64,000 nt of DNA from Bacteroidales bacterium (GTDB taxonomy: Bacteria; Bacteroidota; Bacteroidia; Bacteroidales; F082): the NCBI GenBank assembly GCA_024400455.1, contig JAKSMU010000003.1, forward strand, positions 1 through 64,000, given 5' to 3'. The notes beneath the pieces were generated by a model. That model ran no database searches, was not told the DNA's origin, and saw only the letters and a list, made by a program, of their open reading frames with translations. Positions 60,453-64,000 of the stretch are shown piece by piece (position 1 is the first letter of the stretch; each line of letters begins with the position of its first letter). The position numbers and the translations under genes are program-made.

Positions 60453-62306
60453 ATGAAGGACTTGAGAGAGATATTCGGATACGACGAACTCGACCGCCTG
60501 ACGGACATCCGTCTGAACGGCAATCTGACCGGCCACATGGCCTACGACGCGCTCGGGCGCATGACTGACAAGCATGCCAACGGCAGCATGGTGTTCGCCT
60601 CGGCGCAGCACGACTACATAGGTCCCGACGGGCAGCTGCGCCCCCATGCCATCAGCAGTGCGGAAATGGGCGAAAACCCCTTCCCGACCGAACAGCTCGA
60701 CATAGACTACACGATGTTCGACAAGGTGGCAAACATTCGGCGGGTTCAGGACAATCAGACGCTGTCATATCTTTATGGCTACGACCACCAGCGCATCAAG
60801 CTGACCGAGATTGACCTTGCGGGGCCAACGGTCACCTGCACGAAAACATACGTCGGCAACTGCGAGTTTTGGAATGGCAATGTGTTTGGTCCAGCCAAGT
60901 CGCTGACCTACCTTAGCGGCCCGACCGGTGTGTTCGCCGTTGCCGAAAGTGCCGGCGACGACTTTGCAATCCATTACATCTACAAAGACCATCTCGGCAG
61001 CTGGACCACCATCACCGATGCCGAAGGCAACCTCGAGCAGGAAGCGAGCTTCGATGCCTGGGGCAACATCCGCAGCGCGTCCGACTGGACAAGCCCGATG
61101 AGCGAAAAGTTGCTGTTCGATAGAGGATATACCGGCCACGAGCACCTGTATTTCTACGGCAGGATGCCTGGCAGCAATCCGTCGACCGACCTCTCGCTCA
61201 TCAACATGAACGGCCGCATGTACGACCCGATAATGTCGTCGTTCCTCTCGGTGGACAATTATGTGCAAAGCCCAGATAATTCTCAGAACTTCAACAGGTA
61301 TGCCTATTGCTTGAATAATCCGCTGAAGTATACAGACCCGAGCGGAGAGTTCTTTTGGCTTGTTCCAAACATTGGTTACAGCAAAGAAGGTGGCTTGAGC
61401 TTCGGACTGACAGCCGCTGTAGGACTGCCGGGACTATGGAGCGCTCAGGCAAGTTTAGGCTACAGTGTCGGATCGCAGTCGATATACGGTAGTGCAGGTG
61501 TCACTTTCGTTGGCATTACAGGATACGTTTCGGCGGGCTATTCGTTCAAGAACGAACAAGCCTTTGCCAGCATTGGCATCACGGCGGGCTTGTCGCCTTA
61601 CAGCGGAGTGCCCGTTTCGACCAACTTCCTCACCGTTGGTGGAAGCCTTGATTTCACGTCTTCGAAAACCGGCGGTGCCGACTGGAGCCTTACGGGCAAT
61701 CTTTCGGCATGGTCATACAACACGTCTGCTAAAGGTTGGAACTTTAACCCAAGCGTGTCGGTCATGGTTTATCCCGAACATACCACGAACTTAATGCGTG
61801 GACAGGGATTCCGAAGCAACGATGCCGTCTTGCGTCGGTTTGTGGCCGCCAACAACCATCAAGGTGCTTTGGATTATTTTGGGTTTGAGGGGAAATATGA
61901 CCCAAATAAAGCATCTGTTACAAGTCCCGGTTCAGATTATTGGGGAGCTACAAATAGAACTACGGGTGATATTTCTTATGGAAATTTGGCCTTTGAAAAT
62001 TATGCAACCTTATATGAAACATACATAAAAGAATCATCGACATCACAAAGAATAAAGTCAGGATTATCTATACATGAGGTGCCAGAAGAATTTCAAGGCT
62101 TGCCAATTGAGACCTATTTGGAAGAGATTGACGGCTATATATATGCGTATAAAAATCAAGGGCTGTTCTTTTCCGTATTTTCAAAAGAAAGTTTACCGTT
62201 TCAGGGTATTGAATACTATCAGTCGCAGTTGAGACTTCTTGGCATTCCCTATCCTGAGTACCCGAAGTATTTTGGTTGGTTATATAAAATTCCAAGAAAA
62301 TGGTGA
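60453..62306 (+). CDS. Orphan RHS C-terminal cassette 2 with a different tip
   Basis: This open frame of 617 codons is the 3' part of an RHS gene. Homology starts upstream of the ATG, at 60396 just after an in-frame TAG (DFGYIYDDFGNLAARYDK), matching the full-length protein near its residue 1645. It has YD repeats, the HLGSWTTITD core, NMNGRMYDPIMSSFLSVD and DPSGEF (to about 300). It then has a Gly-rich pre-tip (about 300-430) and a tip unlike that of the full-length gene (about 430-617). There is no signal peptide, so it is probably silent unless recombined into the full-length gene. The stop overlaps the next gene. The tip's activity is unknown. Confidence 0.85.
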   Translation: MKDLREIFGYDELDRLTDIRLNGNLTGHMAYDALGRMTDKHANGSMVFASAQHDYIGPDGQLRPHAISSAEMGENPFPTEQLDIDYTMFDKVANIRRVQDNQTLSYLYGYDHQRIKLTEIDLAGPTVTCTKTYVGNCEFWNGNVFGPAKSLTYLSGPTGVFAVAESAGDDFAIHYIYKDHLGSWTTITDAEGNLEQEASFDAWGNIRSASDWTSPMSEKLLFDRGYTGHEHLYFYGRMPGSNPSTDLSLINMNGRMYDPIMSSFLSVDNYVQSPDNSQNFNRYAYCLNNPLKYTDPSGEFFWLVPNIGYSKEGGLSFGLTAAVGLPGLWSAQASLGYSVGSQSIYGSAGVTFVGITGYVSAGYSFKNEQAFASIGITAGLSPYSGVPVSTNFLTVGGSLDFTSSKTGGADWSLTGNLSAWSYNTSAKGWNFNPSVSVMVYPEHTTNLMRGQGFRSNDAVLRRFVAANNHQGALDYFGFEGKYDPNKASVTSPGSDYWGATNRTTGDISYGNLAFENYATLYETYIKESSTSQRIKSGLSIHEVPEEFQGLPIETYLEEIDGYIYAYKNQGLFFSVFSKESLPFQGIEYYQSQLRLLGIPYPEYPKYFGWLYKIPRKW

Positions 62307-62776
62307 AAAAAACGATTTTGTTACTTTCATTTGCATTTATAGCTTTTAAAGTTATAGGGCAGAATGAAGATGAAATGATGATGGTTGTAGAGACCGCCCC
62401 GCTTTTTGCTGGGGATTTGAATTCATTTATAGCTGAATGTATCCACTATCCCATATCCGCCTATGAAGATTCGATTGAAGGAACAGTTTATGTCGAGTTT
62501 TATATTGATACGGTTGGAATCACGTTCAATCATCGTGTATTGAGGGGTGTTAGTGCTGATTTGGATGAAGAAGCATTGAGGGTCGCAAGACTTATAAGAT
62601 TTGATACTCCTGCAAAACAGCGCGGAAAGCCCATAATTGCACGGTATTTTATTCCTGTGAGATTCAAAATGAATCAGGATGAAGAAACGAAGAATGTAAT
62701 TAATCCTGTGCGTTTTTCTGTTAACCATCACAAACAGCGAAAGCACAAATGGAAGCAGTTTTGGAGGGAAAAGTGA
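62300..62776 (+). CDS. Small exported TonB C-terminal domain protein, possible partner of tip 2
   Basis: This protein of 158 residues has a signal peptide (ILLLSFAFIAFKVIGQ) and a single TonB C-terminal-like domain: FIAECIHYPISAYEDSIEGTVYVEFYIDTVGITFNHRVLRGVSADLDEEALRVARLIRFDTPAKQRGKPIIARYFIPVRF. It has no membrane anchor or Pro-rich linker, so it is not a true TonB. Its start overlaps the end of the orphan RHS cassette by 7 bases, which suggests translational coupling as for toxin-immunity pairs. The C-terminal tail is Lys/His-rich. An immunity role is inferred only from position. Confidence 0.75.
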   Translation: MVKKTILLLSFAFIAFKVIGQNEDEMMMVVETAPLFAGDLNSFIAECIHYPISAYEDSIEGTVYVEFYIDTVGITFNHRVLRGVSADLDEEALRVARLIRFDTPAKQRGKPIIARYFIPVRFKMNQDEETKNVINPVRFSVNHHKQRKHKWKQFWREK

Positions 62777-62780
62777 ATGT

Positions 62781-62814
62781 GTTTTTCGGGGCGGCAGCCG
62801 CCGCCCCGAAAAAC
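62781..62814 (+). terminator. Strong bidirectional terminator after orphan cassette 2
   Basis: A perfect 15-bp stem (half-site GTTTTTCGGGGCGGC) with a 4-base loop ends the transcription unit. Confidence 0.88.
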
Positions 62815-62925
62815 TCTTTCCTCGCAATCGCAGCGCAGCAAGGAAAACCATTTACGAAAGATTCTTGTCAGATTTATGTCCAAAGAAAAGAAAATCTTCC
62901 TAATTTAGCGCATTGAAAAAGAACA

Positions 62926-64000
62926 ATGGAAACGACATTGACATATTACCACCTCGGCTCGTGGACGACCATCACCGATGAAAAAGGCAACATTGAGCAG
63001 GAGTTTTCCTTCGATGCCTGGGGTAACTTCAGAAACCCGTACACTTGGACAGGTGCTAATACTACCCGCCCAATGTTTGATAGAGGCTTCACCGGCCACG
63101 AGCACCTTTTCAGCTTCGGCCTCATTAACATGAACGGCCGCATGTATGATCCTGTTATGAGCAGCTTCCTTTCCGTTGACAGTTACGTGCAAAGCCCCGA
63201 CAACTCACAGAACTTCAACAGGTATGCCTATTGCTTGAATAATCCGCTGAAATATACGGATCCGAGCGGGGAATTCCTGACTTGGAGCATTGGAACGGGA
63301 GGATTTAGTGTTGGATTAAATTTCACTCCAACTGGCGTTCCTTTAGGATTCGGCATCAATGTTGGTTGGGCCAATGGAGGTTCGGTTGGATTATATGGTG
63401 AGTGTGCATATCGAGTGGGGGGAACGGGGTTAGGTGTAGGTGGAGGCTATCAAGCGAGTTTGGACTATCATTTTGCAACGCAAAGTTCGACCATTACTCT
63501 TACTCGCTTCGGATTCGCCTCATACGGCTGCTTTTCGGCAGGCGGCTCCGAGAGCATTTCATACGATTTGTCCAGCGGGACAAGAAGCTATTGCTGGGGA
63601 GTAAACGCTGGCATAGGCTTCGGAAGAAGCGATGGCAACTTAGGCGGCGGCCTTTCGGTAGGCTATGGCTCGGGAGGCTGGAGCTTCGGCGCAAACGGGT
63701 ATTATAACAAGATGCAAATGCCATATACTATTGATAATGGAGAAACGGTCTCCGTCGTTAAAGAGAGAATTCCTGCAAGAAAGCAATTGTATAAAGACGA
63801 TTGTCTAACAACGGTACTCTGTTGGATTGAAGATACAGGGTTCGGAAATGAACATCTTGGTGATAATGAAATTGCTAATGAAATGATTCATGGTGTTGGG
63901 GATGACGATGGCAATTACTTTTATGGAAGTTGTAATAAATATAATGCAAAAAAGCAATATGTTAAATCAGAGCATTTTTCACAAGGTAAAATTTCTGAAA
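62926..64000 (+). CDS. Orphan RHS C-terminal cassette 3, runs off right edge
   Basis: The frame is open from the ATG at 62926 to the window end (358 codons, partial). It starts inside the RHS core at HLGSWTTITDE, preceded by only eight unrelated residues (METTLTYY), so it is a cut-off cassette. SFDAWGNFRNPYTWTGAN, NMNGRMYDPVMSSFLSVD and DPSGEF match the full-length gene, and 63262-63694 is the 433-base identical stretch. From about residue 257 the tip differs: YKDDCLTTVLCWIEDTGFGNEHL. The position of DDC relative to the RHS core resembles SDC of the full-length tip, so it may be a diverged papain-like tip. No signal peptide is present. Confidence 0.88.
   Translation, partial: METTLTYYHLGSWTTITDEKGNIEQEFSFDAWGNFRNPYTWTGANTTRPMFDRGFTGHEHLFSFGLINMNGRMYDPVMSSFLSVDSYVQSPDNSQNFNRYAYCLNNPLKYTDPSGEFLTWSIGTGGFSVGLNFTPTGVPLGFGINVGWANGGSVGLYGECAYRVGGTGLGVGGGYQASLDYHFATQSSTITLTRFGFASYGCFSAGGSESISYDLSSGTRSYCWGVNAGIGFGRSDGNLGGGLSVGYGSGGWSFGANGYYNKMQMPYTIDNGETVSVVKERIPARKQLYKDDCLTTVLCWIEDTGFGNEHLGDNEIANEMIHGVGDDDGNYFYGSCNKYNAKKQYVKSEHFSQGKISE
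63262..63694 (+). repeat. 433-base repeat, copy 2 (RHS pre-tip region)
   Basis: Identical by eye to 57368-57800 over the whole length. Confidence 0.92.

Overview
The window looks like a chromosome segment from an uncultured member of the Bacteroidales. The reasons are: nearly every promoter has the Bacteroidetes -7 box (TAnnTTTG) and Shine-Dalgarno sites are rare; ribosomal protein S16 has a long acidic tail and Rho a long charged insert; there are two proteins with type IX secretion (T9SS) C-terminal sorting domains; and family-specific genes are present (DUF3078, DUF4293, DUF6263, DUF3244, a PG0541-type protein next to an RND pump). No rRNA, tRNA or CRISPR array was recognised.

Layout. 1-880: a start-less hsdS (type I restriction specificity) fragment abutting the 3' end of mnmE. 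881-3973: mnmE with a repeat-derived peptide insert, a pentapeptide-repeat protein and a thioredoxin-like protein. 4024-8796: accessory locus 1, consisting of a membrane-anchored TPR/HTH regulator, a DUF3244-like lipoprotein, two lipoproteins and two beta-barrel-like proteins. 8899-23795: mostly housekeeping (split chromate transporter, GltS-like carrier, hexose phosphomutase, RfbD, DUF3078, a degenerate nucleotide-cyclase fold, YebC, a degenerate LMW-phosphatase, MATE pump, Mpl, LolA-like, Rho). 23873-30314: a TolC/MFP/RND efflux operon split from its PG0541 partner by a four-helix-bundle (IVP) gene in hairpin repeats. 30552-32326: LytS/LytTR two-component pair. 32445-44799: a DUF5714 lipoprotein, a decayed transporter, RluA, DUF6263, DnaB, a Cas4-like DUF2779 nuclease, a second repeat-embedded IVP gene, a PolB-type exonuclease, an aspartic-protease/PDZ lipoprotein, a TPR-TonB protein, acylphosphatase, DUF493 and S16. 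45026-47611: a secreted C10 (streptopain-like) protease.

48265-64000 is accessory locus 2. A second TPR/HTH regulator lies behind a phased palindrome array and is followed by a DUF3244-like protein, a small YD-repeat/T9SS-tail protein and a 2275-residue SpvB/RHS protein ending in a papain-like domain. Next come a putative partner gene, a paralogue of the locus 1 barrel, a lipoprotein and two orphan RHS C-terminal cassettes with different tips. The third cassette shares about 433 identical bases with the full-length gene.

The most interesting idea is that loci 1 and 2 are two versions of one module: one-component membrane regulator, then DUF3244 protein, then surface or secreted cargo, then a small barrel. 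Each regulator is followed by its own set of short direct repeats just upstream of the DUF3244 promoter (AAAAAGTTTGTACT in locus 1, AAAAGTTCGGA in locus 2), which are good candidates for its operators. In locus 2 the cargo is a polymorphic RHS toxin with a store of exchangeable tips.
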